Source: Clostridia bacterium (GTDB lineage Bacteria; Bacillota; Clostridia; Christensenellales; Aristaeellaceae). From it: 21,301 nucleotides of DNA. Below are positions 6,183-13,756 of this stretch, piece by piece (the stretch's first letter is position 1; each line of letters opens with the position of its first letter). The position numbers and the translations under genes were made by a program. The notes under the pieces are model-generated. The model ran no database searches, was not told the origin of the DNA, and saw nothing but the letters and a program-made list of their open reading frames with translations. The DNA lies in NCBI GenBank assembly GCA_030526935.1, contig JAUNBY010000012.1, positions 1 to 21,301 of the forward strand, in the 5' to 3' direction.

Positions 6183-7868
6183 ATGAACCGAATTATATGC
6201 GCGATACTTTGTCTGGCTTTGGCAATGCCTGCGGCGGTATATGCCGAGGGTGAGGCATACGCCGAAGTCGAGGCGATTGTCGAGGCATATGTGGAGCCTG
6301 ACGAGCAATATGTGCAGCCGTTTTCGCGAGATCTGGCAAAGTCCGACAGGGGAGACGATGTAGCGCAATTGCAGCAGAGGCTTATTGATTTAGGATATCT
6401 GTCGGACGTCGCGGACGGCGTGTTCGGAAACAAGACTCAAGAGGCGGTGACCGATTTTCAAAGCATACACGACGAGCTTGGCCTCACGCCGACGGGCGTA
6501 GCCGACGCCGATACGCTGAAATGGCTGATGTCGGAGCATGTTTTTTACGATGTTTTGCAAAACGGCGACAGGGGAGAGCAGGTGACGAGGCTCCAGGAAG
6601 CCCTTATAGATTACGGTTTTTTACAGGGTGAGGCAGACGGAATATTTGGAAACGCCACGCAAGCCGCGGTTTCAGCCTTTCAATCCAGACTTATTCAACT
6701 TGGATACAGCGGCATTGGCGAAGACGGGCGGGCAAACGACGCCCTTCAGTCGGTTTTATATTCCGGAATTTACAATCCCTATGAGCGCGATTTGGGGGTT
6801 TCGGACACCGGAGACGATGTGATGATACTTTCAAATCGATTGAAAAGACTGGGATATATCGACATTTCGACGGATACTTTCGATGACTACATTCTCAACG
6901 CGCTTTGGGATTTTCAGGAGCTTAACGGGTTGGAGGCGTCGGCTGTCGCGGATGAGCATACGTTTAAGGCGATGTTTTCGCCCGATGCGGTGAGAGCCGA
7001 GCGCATGACAAGGCGAGATTTGAAAATGGGAGATACGGGGGATACCGTTTTAGAGCTTCAGAGGGAATTGATGAGGCGCGGCTTCATGAGTCCGTATACT
7101 ACGGGAGAATACGACTCGCGCACCATTTCGGCGATTGAAAGGCTTATGGAATTCTGGCCCGATTACGATGGAGAAAGCGCCGAGGAAATATCGGCCGAGG
7201 CTCAAAAAGCTCTGTTGGATGGAGTCGTGCCCGTCTATATACAAAACGTCGCGAGAGGCGACGAGGGAAGCGAGGTTGAGCGTATATTCAGACGCCTTAC
7301 CAACCTTTTCTATGTCACCGAATCGACTATCGACGACATCGCCGGGCCTCGCTTCGAAGAAGCCGTAAAATCCTTTCAGGAAAACAACGGCTTGGAAGCT
7401 ACGGGAATAGCGGATGAGGCTACGCAGCTTATCATGTACTCGGATGACTGTATAAATAACGGCAGCAAATTCATACTTCGCGTCGCGACTGACGAACAAC
7501 TGGTATACGCGTATGAACGAGGCGAGGACGGAAGATACGAGCTTATAAGGACGATGGTCTGCTCAAGCGGCGCGCCGTCGACTCCGACGCCCAACGGCAT
7601 ATTCCGGCAGACTACGAGGCGTCACAGTCGCTGGCATTATTTCAAACAATTCTATTGCTGGGCGCAGTACGTATTTACAATATCGGGAAACATACTGTTT
7701 CACTCGGTTCTATACCGATCGAGGTCCGAATCAGCGGTCAACTATTCCTCGATATATAATCTCGGCAAGCCCGTATCTCACGGCTGCGTTCGACTTTCGG
7801 TCGAGGACGCCAAGTGGGTATACGAGAACTGCGAATCGCAAACGGTTATAATAGTGCATCCTAAATAG
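6183..7868 (+). CDS. secreted L,D-transpeptidase (YkuD) with five peptidoglycan-binding repeats
   Basis: A 561-residue exported cell-wall enzyme. A signal peptide (MNRIICAILCLALAMPAAVYA) is followed by an acidic linker. Five PG_binding_1-type repeats come next, at about residues 47-118, 122-194, 199-268, 275-345 and 350-418. The first two are canonical (DGVFGNKTQEAV, DGIFGNATQAAV); the third and fourth have drifted. The YkuD domain (about 420-561) ends with SHGCVRL. Its catalytic Cys535 and His533 are present, as is the upstream FHS histidine. Such enzymes make 3-3 peptide cross-links or attach proteins to peptidoglycan, and the repeats hold the enzyme on the wall. The start at 6183 gives a clean signal peptide and has GGAGG 11 nt upstream. 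Confidence 0.92.
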   Translation: MNRIICAILCLALAMPAAVYAEGEAYAEVEAIVEAYVEPDEQYVQPFSRDLAKSDRGDDVAQLQQRLIDLGYLSDVADGVFGNKTQEAVTDFQSIHDELGLTPTGVADADTLKWLMSEHVFYDVLQNGDRGEQVTRLQEALIDYGFLQGEADGIFGNATQAAVSAFQSRLIQLGYSGIGEDGRANDALQSVLYSGIYNPYERDLGVSDTGDDVMILSNRLKRLGYIDISTDTFDDYILNALWDFQELNGLEASAVADEHTFKAMFSPDAVRAERMTRRDLKMGDTGDTVLELQRELMRRGFMSPYTTGEYDSRTISAIERLMEFWPDYDGESAEEISAEAQKALLDGVVPVYIQNVARGDEGSEVERIFRRLTNLFYVTESTIDDIAGPRFEEAVKSFQENNGLEATGIADEATQLIMYSDDCINNGSKFILRVATDEQLVYAYERGEDGRYELIRTMVCSSGAPSTPTPNGIFRQTTRRHSRWHYFKQFYCWAQYVFTISGNILFHSVLYRSRSESAVNYSSIYNLGKPVSHGCVRLSVEDAKWVYENCESQTVIIVHPK

Positions 7869-7896
7869 AATTGACTGATCGCGGGGTAAGTTAACA

Positions 7897-8787
7897 GTGG
7901 CTACGTTCAGGTATCTGGTATTGGACGCGGACGAGGGGCTGGCGATAAAGCGTATAATCAGAGGGAGAATGGGCATAGGCTATCGCCAGTTTGCCATGGT
8001 TAAAGCCGCCGGGGGAATGCTCCTTGACGGGAAATCCGTACATGCCAACGAAAAAGTAAAGCCCGGGCAGACGGTCGAGATAACGCTGGTCGAAAAACCA
8101 TCCTATTCCGCGCCGTCATATAATGGCAGCGTCAACATAGTCTACGAGGACGAGGCGATGTTTATAATAGACAAACAGGCGCCGCTGGCATGCCAGTCTT
8201 CCCCTGATAAGCCTGACGACGCGCTTGAAAATCGCCTCAGGGCATATTTGGATAATCGGGAAGATTATGTGTTTCGACCAGTCAACAGGCTCGACAAAGG
8301 CACAAGCGGGCTGATGGTTGCGGCGAGGAACGCGCACGCGCAGATGCTTCTTTCGCGCGGGCTTCACACCCCGCAATTCATCCGTGAATACCTCGCGATA
8401 GTCGTCGGATGTCCCATGCCCGAGTCCAGGACGATAGATCTGCCAATAAGAAAACTTGAAGGCGCGACGATACGCCGCGGCGTGTTCGAAGACGGAAAAC
8501 CCGCCGTTACCAAATACAAAGTCTAGTCGCAGAGCGACGGTCTTTCGCTTGTGAGGCTGAGGCTTGTGACCGGGCGCACTCATCAAATACGCGTACATAT
8601 GTCTCACATAGGCTGTCCGGTGCTGGGAGACTTTCTCTACGGCTGCGAGGACGCGAGGCTTCCCGGACGATTTGCCCTTCACTCGTCGCACATCGAGGTT
8701 ATAAGCCCCGCGACAGGGAAATTTATAAATCTCGATTCCCCGCTTCCCGAGGAACTCAGGCGCTTATATCCCGCGGCTTTGCCCTAA
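7897..8787 (+). pseudogene. RluA/RluD-family pseudouridine synthase interrupted by an in-frame TAG
   Basis: Reading one frame from the GTG at 7897 gives a 296-codon gene of the RluA/RluD family, which converts uridine to pseudouridine in large-subunit rRNA or tRNA. The first part has an S4-like RNA-binding segment (about residues 10-65) and the catalytic motif NRLDKGTSGLMVA with Asp133. Codon 210 (8524-8526) is TAG. The same frame then continues with SLVRLRLVTGRTHQIRVH and PVLGDFLYG up to a TAA at 8785, all strongly family-like. The TAG removes the conserved C-terminal third of the catalytic domain, so the short product should be inactive unless the codon is read through. A single change from CAG, GAG, AAG or TTG would explain it; a sequencing error is also possible. 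No frameshift is seen. The gene begins 28 nt after the L,D-transpeptidase stop. Confidence 0.8.
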
Positions 8788-8815
8788 ACGTTTTTTCCAT
8801 ACAACCAAAGTTGTC

Positions 8816-8844
8816 TTGACAGTGGCAATTTCCGCCATTATAAT
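8816..8844 (+). promoter_or_regulatory. perfect-consensus sigma-70 promoter of glnN
   Basis: TTGACA (8816-8821), a 17-nt spacer, and TATAAT (8839-8844) match consensus at all twelve positions with ideal spacing. The start site should be near 8851, leaving a leader of only about 20 nt before the ATG at 8870. A small dyad ACAAC-CAAA-GTTGT (8801-8814) lies just upstream of the -35 and could be a regulator site. A preceding run of six Ts (8791-8796) has no hairpin before it. Confidence 0.9.
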
Positions 8845-8869
8845 CTCTCATAACGAGGGGGAATCGATT

Positions 8870-10957
8870 ATGGAAAAATTGCCCGAGATGTTTGGCACGA
8901 ATGTATTCGGCGACAGCGTAATGCAAAAGCGACTGCCGCACGACACTTACAAGGCCTTTAAAAGAACGCTCGCCCAGGGCGAATCGCTGACGCGCGAGAT
9001 CGCCGACGTTGTAGCCTCCGCTATGAAGGACTGGGCCGTTGAAAAGGGCGCGACGCATTATACTCACTGGTTTCAGCCCATGACCGGTATAACCGCCGAA
9101 AAGCACGACGCGTTCATATCGCCGGTCGGGGATGGAGTAATCATGGAGTTTTCGGGCAAAGAACTCATAAGGGGCGAACCCGACGCGTCCAGCTTTCCCT
9201 CCGGCGGCATCAGGGCGACGTTTGAGGCGCGGGGTTATACCGCGTGGGATCCCACGTCATACGCTTTTATAAAAGACGCGACTCTTTGCATACCGACGGC
9301 TTTCTGCTCGTATACCGGCGAGGCGCTCGACAAGAAGACGCCGCTTTTGCGCTCGATGCAGGCGCTGAACGCGCAGGCAATCCGCATACTTAAGCTTTTC
9401 GGAAACGATGCGGTAAAGCGCGTCATTCCCACCGTAGGCGCGGAGCAGGAATACTTTCTCGTTGACCTGGATTTGTTTAAGCGCCGTCCCGACCTCATAT
9501 ATACCGGGCGCACGCTCTTTGGCGCTCAGCCGCCAAAGGGACAGGAACTCGACGACCACTATTTCGGCGTTCTCAAGCCGCGCGTGTCCGCGTTTATGAA
9601 GGATCTCGATCTCGAACTGTGGAAGCTGGGCGTGCCCGCAAAAACCGAACATAACGAGGCCGCGCCCGCTCAGCACGAGCTTGCGCCTATTTTCACAAGC
9701 GCAAATATCGCGACTGATCATAACCAGCTCACGATGGAAATGATGAAGAAGATAGCCTCTCGACACGGCATGGCGTGTCTTTTGAGCGAGAAGCCCTTCA
9801 ACGGCGTAAACGGCTCGGGCAAGCACAATAACTGGTCTATGTGCACGGATACGGGAGTCAACCTTCTGGAACCGGGTGCTTCGCCGATAGAGAACGCGCA
9901 GTTTTTATTGTTCCTTACGGCGGTTATACGCGCCGTGGACGAACATCAGGATTTATTGCGCATATGCGCCGCGAGCGCGGGAAACGACCACAGGCTAGGC
10001 GGCAATGAAGCGCCCCCCGCCATAATATCGATGTTCTTGGGAGACGAGTTGACGGGTATACTTTCGGCGCTTGAAAAAGAGGACGAATACAGCGGTATAC
10101 CCAAGCGCGAGATGAACATAGGCGTCAACTTCATGCCGCGATTCCCGAGCGACAATACCGATCGCAACCGCACCTCTCCGTTCGCGTTTACCGGAAATAA
10201 GTTTGAATTCAGAATGCTCGGCTCTTCGTTCTCGGTGGCGGGCCCCAATACGGTGCTCAATACGATAGTGGCCGATGTCCTCGAGGATTTCGCGAATGAA
10301 CTGGAAAAAGCCAGAAACTTCACGGGGGCTTTAAATACGCTCATACGCGATACCATACGCGAGCATAAGCGCATCATATTCAACGGCAACAATTACTCGC
10401 GCGAATGGGTCGACGAGGCGCGCGAGAGGGGATTGTTAGACTGGCCCTCGTCAGCCGAAGCCATTGCGCATTTTACCGATGAGAAGAACATCCGACTTTT
10501 CACGCGTCACGGCGTATATACCGAAGTCGAGATGAAGTCGCGCCGGGAGATAATGCTTGAGACCTACTGCAAGATTCTGCGCATAGAAGCGCTTACAATG
10601 CTCGATATGGCCAGCCGGGACATAATCCCGGGAATACTCAATTATTCGGCAAAACTGGCTGGCGACGCGAGTATAAAGGCGCAGATCGGTATAGACGACA
10701 GCCTGGAGAGAAAGCTGTGCGCGAGGTTGAGCAAACTGTCCTCCTGCGTCGATGAAAAGAGCGACAGTCTCAGGCTAGCCGTTGAAAGCGCGAATGAGTA
10801 TACCGTTCTCGAGGAAAAGGCGAAGTTTTATCGCGAGCGAGTCTTTGCCGCGATGAACGAATTGCGGGAATGCGTGGATATGGCCGAGCCGCTCGTACCC
10901 GCCAAATTATGGCCTTACCCCAATTACGGAAGCCTTCTTTTCAGTATAAGCGACTAA
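8870..10957 (+). CDS. glnN: type III glutamine synthetase (GSIII)
   Basis: A 695-residue cytoplasmic enzyme that makes glutamine from glutamate, ammonia and ATP. Its length is typical of GSIII, a dodecameric form common in Bacteroidota, cyanobacteria and Clostridia, and far above the roughly 450 residues of GSI. Family features include GATHYTHWFQPMTG near the start, then EFSGKELIRGEPDASSFPSGG, the metal-site region PTVGAEQEYFLVD, the KTEHNEAAPAQHE block, and GVNGSGKHNNWSM. The start at 8870 follows GAGGGGGAA and matches the family; an earlier in-frame codon at 8816 falls inside the -35 box and cannot be used. No amtB, glnK or glutamate synthase gene is near. The strong promoter suggests high expression. 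Confidence 0.96.
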   Translation: MEKLPEMFGTNVFGDSVMQKRLPHDTYKAFKRTLAQGESLTREIADVVASAMKDWAVEKGATHYTHWFQPMTGITAEKHDAFISPVGDGVIMEFSGKELIRGEPDASSFPSGGIRATFEARGYTAWDPTSYAFIKDATLCIPTAFCSYTGEALDKKTPLLRSMQALNAQAIRILKLFGNDAVKRVIPTVGAEQEYFLVDLDLFKRRPDLIYTGRTLFGAQPPKGQELDDHYFGVLKPRVSAFMKDLDLELWKLGVPAKTEHNEAAPAQHELAPIFTSANIATDHNQLTMEMMKKIASRHGMACLLSEKPFNGVNGSGKHNNWSMCTDTGVNLLEPGASPIENAQFLLFLTAVIRAVDEHQDLLRICAASAGNDHRLGGNEAPPAIISMFLGDELTGILSALEKEDEYSGIPKREMNIGVNFMPRFPSDNTDRNRTSPFAFTGNKFEFRMLGSSFSVAGPNTVLNTIVADVLEDFANELEKARNFTGALNTLIRDTIREHKRIIFNGNNYSREWVDEARERGLLDWPSSAEAIAHFTDEKNIRLFTRHGVYTEVEMKSRREIMLETYCKILRIEALTMLDMASRDIIPGILNYSAKLAGDASIKAQIGIDDSLERKLCARLSKLSSCVDEKSDSLRLAVESANEYTVLEEKAKFYRERVFAAMNELRECVDMAEPLVPAKLWPYPNYGSLLFSISD

Positions 10958-10962
10958 AGGAT

Positions 10963-10983
10963 GTGGACAGTTCGTTTGTCCGC
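10963..10983 (+). terminator. hairpin just after glnN
   Basis: GTGGACA (10963-10969) pairs with TGTCCGC (10977-10983), with one G-U pair and a 7-nt loop, starting 6 nt after the glnN stop. The next T-run (GTTTTAT) comes only about 9 nt later, so termination would be inefficient. It may instead protect the glnN mRNA 3' end. Confidence 0.35.
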
Positions 10984-10985
10984 GG

Positions 10986-11060
10986 CCGGCAGTTTTATAG
11001 GAAATGAGCTTCAAAATCATCAAAACGACCATAGCTTTTACCTGAGATTAAAACTGCCGG
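10986..11060 (+). repeat. 12-bp long-range inverted repeat between glnN and murG
   Basis: CCGGCAGTTTTA (10986-10997) and TAAAACTGCCGG (11049-11060) are exact reverse complements 51 nt apart. The right arm ends 10 nt before the TG of the murG extended -10, where the -35 region would be. A looping operator pair is one reading; a long-range RNA stem in the glnN 3' region is another. Confidence 0.5.
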
Positions 11061-11070
11061 GTTGGCGACG

Positions 11071-11079
11071 TGCTATAAT
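11071..11079 (+). promoter_or_regulatory. extended -10 promoter of murG
   Basis: TGC-TATAAT is a textbook extended -10. No clear -35 is visible 17 nt upstream (the bases there are AAACTG, part of the inverted repeat), which fits the extended -10 class. The start site would be near 11086, about 48 nt before the ATG at 11134. Confidence 0.65.
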
Positions 11080-11133
11080 AACCCAAGGCATTGAGACGCT
11101 GTGGTTGTCATATCGTGGCATGGAGGTTTTCTG

Positions 11134-12204
11134 ATGAAGAGAATCGTACTAACCGGCGGCGGTACCGCCGGTCACGTTACGCCGAATATAGCTTTGATAC
11201 GACCGCTTTTGAAAGAGGGATGGGAGATACACTATATCGGTTCAAACGACGGCATGGAACGCGCGCTTATCGAGGAAATAGGAAGCGTAGCCTACCATCC
11301 GATTTCCGTTGGGAAGCTGAGGAGATACGCCGATGTCAAGAATCTTACCGACCCCTTTCGCGTCGTTGCGGGAATAGATCAGTCCAGGCGCATTATTGGC
11401 AAAATTAAACCGAACATCGTTTTTGCAAAGGGCGGCTTTGTCTCGGTTCCGGTGGTTTACGCAGCGTCAATGCATCGCGTACCCGTTCTCATCCACGAAT
11501 CCGACTTTACTCCCGGTTTGGCGAATCGCCTGTCCAAACCGTTTGCCAAGCGCGTTTTATGTACGTTTCCGGAGGCTGCCGAGGCGATTGGAAAGAAAGG
11601 CACTTACGCGGGAACTCCGCTTCGCCCGGAACTTTTTCGAGGCAAGAGGGATGTTGGGCTGAAGCTGTTTAAATTTTCGGATGACCGCCCCGTCCTGATG
11701 GTCATAGGCGGTTCGTCGGGGGCGCAGGCGATAAACCACGCGTTGAGAAAGGCGCTGCCCATGCTTTGCGGAAGCTTTCAGATATTGCACGTATGCGGCA
11801 AGGGGAATGTAGATTCGTCGTTTGACGGAACGCCTCGATACTGTCAGCGCGAATACCTCAATGAGGAATTGCCACACGCTTACGCGGCGGCGGATATAAT
11901 GCTGTCGCGCGCCGGTTCAAATACGCTTAGCGAGATTTTGGCGCTCAACAAGCCTTCGCTTCTGGTTCCCTATCCCAAGGGCGCGGGCCGAGGCGACCAG
12001 ATATTAAACGCCCGCTCCTTCGAACAGCGCGGTTTTGCGAAGGTACTTATGCAGGAGGATATGACGGGGGACGTTCTGGCTAAGCTCATTGTCGATGTGT
12101 ACAAAAACAGAGGCTCCCTCATAGAGGCCATGGAGAAGGAACCCTCGGGAGACGGACTTGCCGAGGTGCTGAAATATATACATCAATACGCAAAAATAAA
12201 ATAG
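11134..12204 (+). CDS. murG: MurG-type UDP-GlcNAc:lipid I N-acetylglucosaminyltransferase
   Basis: A 356-residue GT28 enzyme that adds GlcNAc from UDP-GlcNAc to lipid I, giving lipid II at the inner face of the membrane. The N-terminus has the glycine-rich GGGTAGHVTPNIAL loop. FAKGGFVSVPVVYAA and HESDFTPGLANRL follow, and the C-terminal sugar-nucleotide half has MVIGGSSGAQAIN, SRAGSNTLSEILAL and PYPKGAGRGDQILNA. The start at 11134 has GGAGG 7 nt upstream and puts the glycine loop at the expected distance; a GTG at 11101 is less likely. The gene stands outside any division/cell-wall (dcw) cluster, as second murG copies do in several Bacillota. Whether it is the only murG cannot be told from here. 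Confidence 0.92.
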   Translation: MKRIVLTGGGTAGHVTPNIALIRPLLKEGWEIHYIGSNDGMERALIEEIGSVAYHPISVGKLRRYADVKNLTDPFRVVAGIDQSRRIIGKIKPNIVFAKGGFVSVPVVYAASMHRVPVLIHESDFTPGLANRLSKPFAKRVLCTFPEAAEAIGKKGTYAGTPLRPELFRGKRDVGLKLFKFSDDRPVLMVIGGSSGAQAINHALRKALPMLCGSFQILHVCGKGNVDSSFDGTPRYCQREYLNEELPHAYAAADIMLSRAGSNTLSEILALNKPSLLVPYPKGAGRGDQILNARSFEQRGFAKVLMQEDMTGDVLAKLIVDVYKNRGSLIEAMEKEPSGDGLAEVLKYIHQYAKIK

Positions 12205-12236
12205 CGTTTGGGCGCGCAATATACTTTTTTGAATGT

Positions 12237-12268
12237 GAGCCGCGACTTATTCGCGGCTCGAATTTTGA
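12237..12268 (+). terminator. hairpin terminator after murG
   Basis: GAGCCGCGA (12237-12245) pairs perfectly with TCGCGGCTC (12251-12259) around a 5-nt loop, followed by GAATTTTGA. The T-run has only four residues, so termination may be partial and allow some read-through into the MATE gene. No separate promoter for that gene was identified. Confidence 0.65.
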
Positions 12269-12300
12269 GACGGACTGAATAATCGCCGAGGAACGATATA

Positions 12301-13650
12301 ATGCAGGTTTCAACGTATTTGGGAGACGGGGATTTTTGGAAGGGACTTTTGCGGCTTGCGATTCCAATCGCGCTTCAAAAACTCCTCGTGAGTTCCTTTT
12401 CCATGGTTGATACCATAATGGTTGGTCAATTGGGAGAAAAGGCTCTGGCTGCTGTGGGAGTCGCCGGGCAGTGGTCGTTTCTGCTGAACGTCGTGTTTTT
12501 TGGACTTACGAGCGGTGCGAGCGTGTTTATCGCGCAATACTGGGGATGCGGAGATATTGACGGGATATACAGAACCTACGGCTTCGCGATGAATTGCGCC
12601 GTAGTGGTGTCCGCGATTTTTTCGCTTATCGTCGCCATTTTTCCGTATAATATAATAAGCTTATATACGTCCGATGAGGCAGTCAAAGCGGAAGCGACGG
12701 CGTATTTTGGCATAGTTCTCTTTTCATATACCGCGACCGCCGTCAACCAGGTGTCCGGAAGCGTGCTTTGCGCGACTGAAAAGGTAAAACTCCCGATGTA
12801 TATAAGCATGGCGAGCGTAGTACTTAACATGGCGCTCAATGCTCTTTTCATGTTTGGGCTGGGAATGGGCGTGAGGGGCGCGGCGCTTGGAACGCTCATT
12901 TCGACGTGCTTTGCGACAATGCTTACCTATATCATGGCCTTCAGGCAAAAAAATGTACTCATTGCCCCGCTCAAAAAGCTCTTTGACTGGAAGGTTGATT
13001 TCGTAAAGCGTTTTCTTTCAAAGTCCGCGCCTGTATTCCTTAACGAATCGCTGTGGGCGCTTGGCACGACCTGCTACAATATGATATACGGGCAGTTGAG
13101 CACCGAGTTTTTCGCGGCGATAACAATCTTCAGATCTATAGAAGGGGTAATGCTCACCTTCTTCTGGGGATTTTGCCACGCGTGTTCCGTCATTATTGGC
13201 AAGGCTGTGGGCGCCGGAATGCAGGACAAAGCGAAACTTGACGCGCGCAGGTTCACTGTAATAGCCGTTTTGATGTCTGTCGCGCTCGGAGGCGTCATGA
13301 TACTTTCGCGCGATATAATGCTCATGCCGTTTGACATAAGCGAAGGCACGCGGCTTTACGCAATGACGATACTTATGATATACGGCCTGGAATTATGGCT
13401 CAGAAATATACCCGCGATAACCATAGTTGGGATATTCAGAGCCGGAGGGGATACGAGAACCGGGCTTATATACGACGTTGTGACGGTGTGGCTTCTGGCG
13501 CTGCCGGCGACGTTTATATCCGGCGTGTTATTTGGCGCGCCGCTAGCCGTCGTTTACCTTCTAATGCTCCTGGTTGAGGATATAGTCAAGTGCGCGCTGT
13601 GCTTGAGGCGTCTTAAGAGCGGCAGATGGATACAGCCGGTAAGCGCGTAG
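12301..13650 (+). CDS. MATE-family efflux transporter
   Basis: A 449-residue inner-membrane transporter with about twelve hydrophobic segments, the usual MATE length and layout. Family features are the N-terminal LRLAIPIALQKLLVSSFSMVDTIMVGQLGEKALAAVG block, its second-half counterpart (SAPVFLNESLWALGTTCYNMIYGQLS), and FRAGGDTRTGLIYD in the last third. MATE proteins export drugs, dyes or metabolites using a sodium or proton gradient; the substrate cannot be inferred. The ATG at 12301 has GAGGAA 7 nt upstream. It lies downstream of murG but behind a hairpin, so joint function is not implied. A tiny hairpin (CGAGA-GTG-TCTCG) directly follows the stop. Confidence 0.93.
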   Translation: MQVSTYLGDGDFWKGLLRLAIPIALQKLLVSSFSMVDTIMVGQLGEKALAAVGVAGQWSFLLNVVFFGLTSGASVFIAQYWGCGDIDGIYRTYGFAMNCAVVVSAIFSLIVAIFPYNIISLYTSDEAVKAEATAYFGIVLFSYTATAVNQVSGSVLCATEKVKLPMYISMASVVLNMALNALFMFGLGMGVRGAALGTLISTCFATMLTYIMAFRQKNVLIAPLKKLFDWKVDFVKRFLSKSAPVFLNESLWALGTTCYNMIYGQLSTEFFAAITIFRSIEGVMLTFFWGFCHACSVIIGKAVGAGMQDKAKLDARRFTVIAVLMSVALGGVMILSRDIMLMPFDISEGTRLYAMTILMIYGLELWLRNIPAITIVGIFRAGGDTRTGLIYDVVTVWLLALPATFISGVLFGAPLAVVYLLMLLVEDIVKCALCLRRLKSGRWIQPVSA

Positions 13651-13666
13651 CGAGAGTGTCTCGTGC

Positions 13667-13730
13667 CGCCCTCGCCATACCCGTAGCCCTTGACGTTGTC
13701 GCGCCCGCGGCGTCGGGTATAACGAGGGCG
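13667..13730. repeat. imperfect 64-nt hairpin between convergent genes
   Basis: CGCCCTCG-CC-ATACCCG (13667-13683) pairs with CGGGTAT-AA-CGAGGGCG (13714-13730): 8 plus 7 base pairs around one 2-nt internal mismatch, closing a 30-nt loop that could fold further. It lies between the MATE gene (+) and topB (-). Neither direction has a U-tract after the stem, so it is not a classical intrinsic terminator. It may still end transcripts with Rho or protect 3' ends from both sides. Confidence 0.5.
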
Positions 13731-13756
13731 AAAAACCCTTGGCAAACCCAATCACC

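Noticed and set aside
8524..8526. General reassignment of TAG to an amino acid in this genome
   Set aside because: Three sound genes in the window end with TAG at the expected family length (L,D-transpeptidase, murG, MATE), so TAG works as a stop here. Local read-through is left open.
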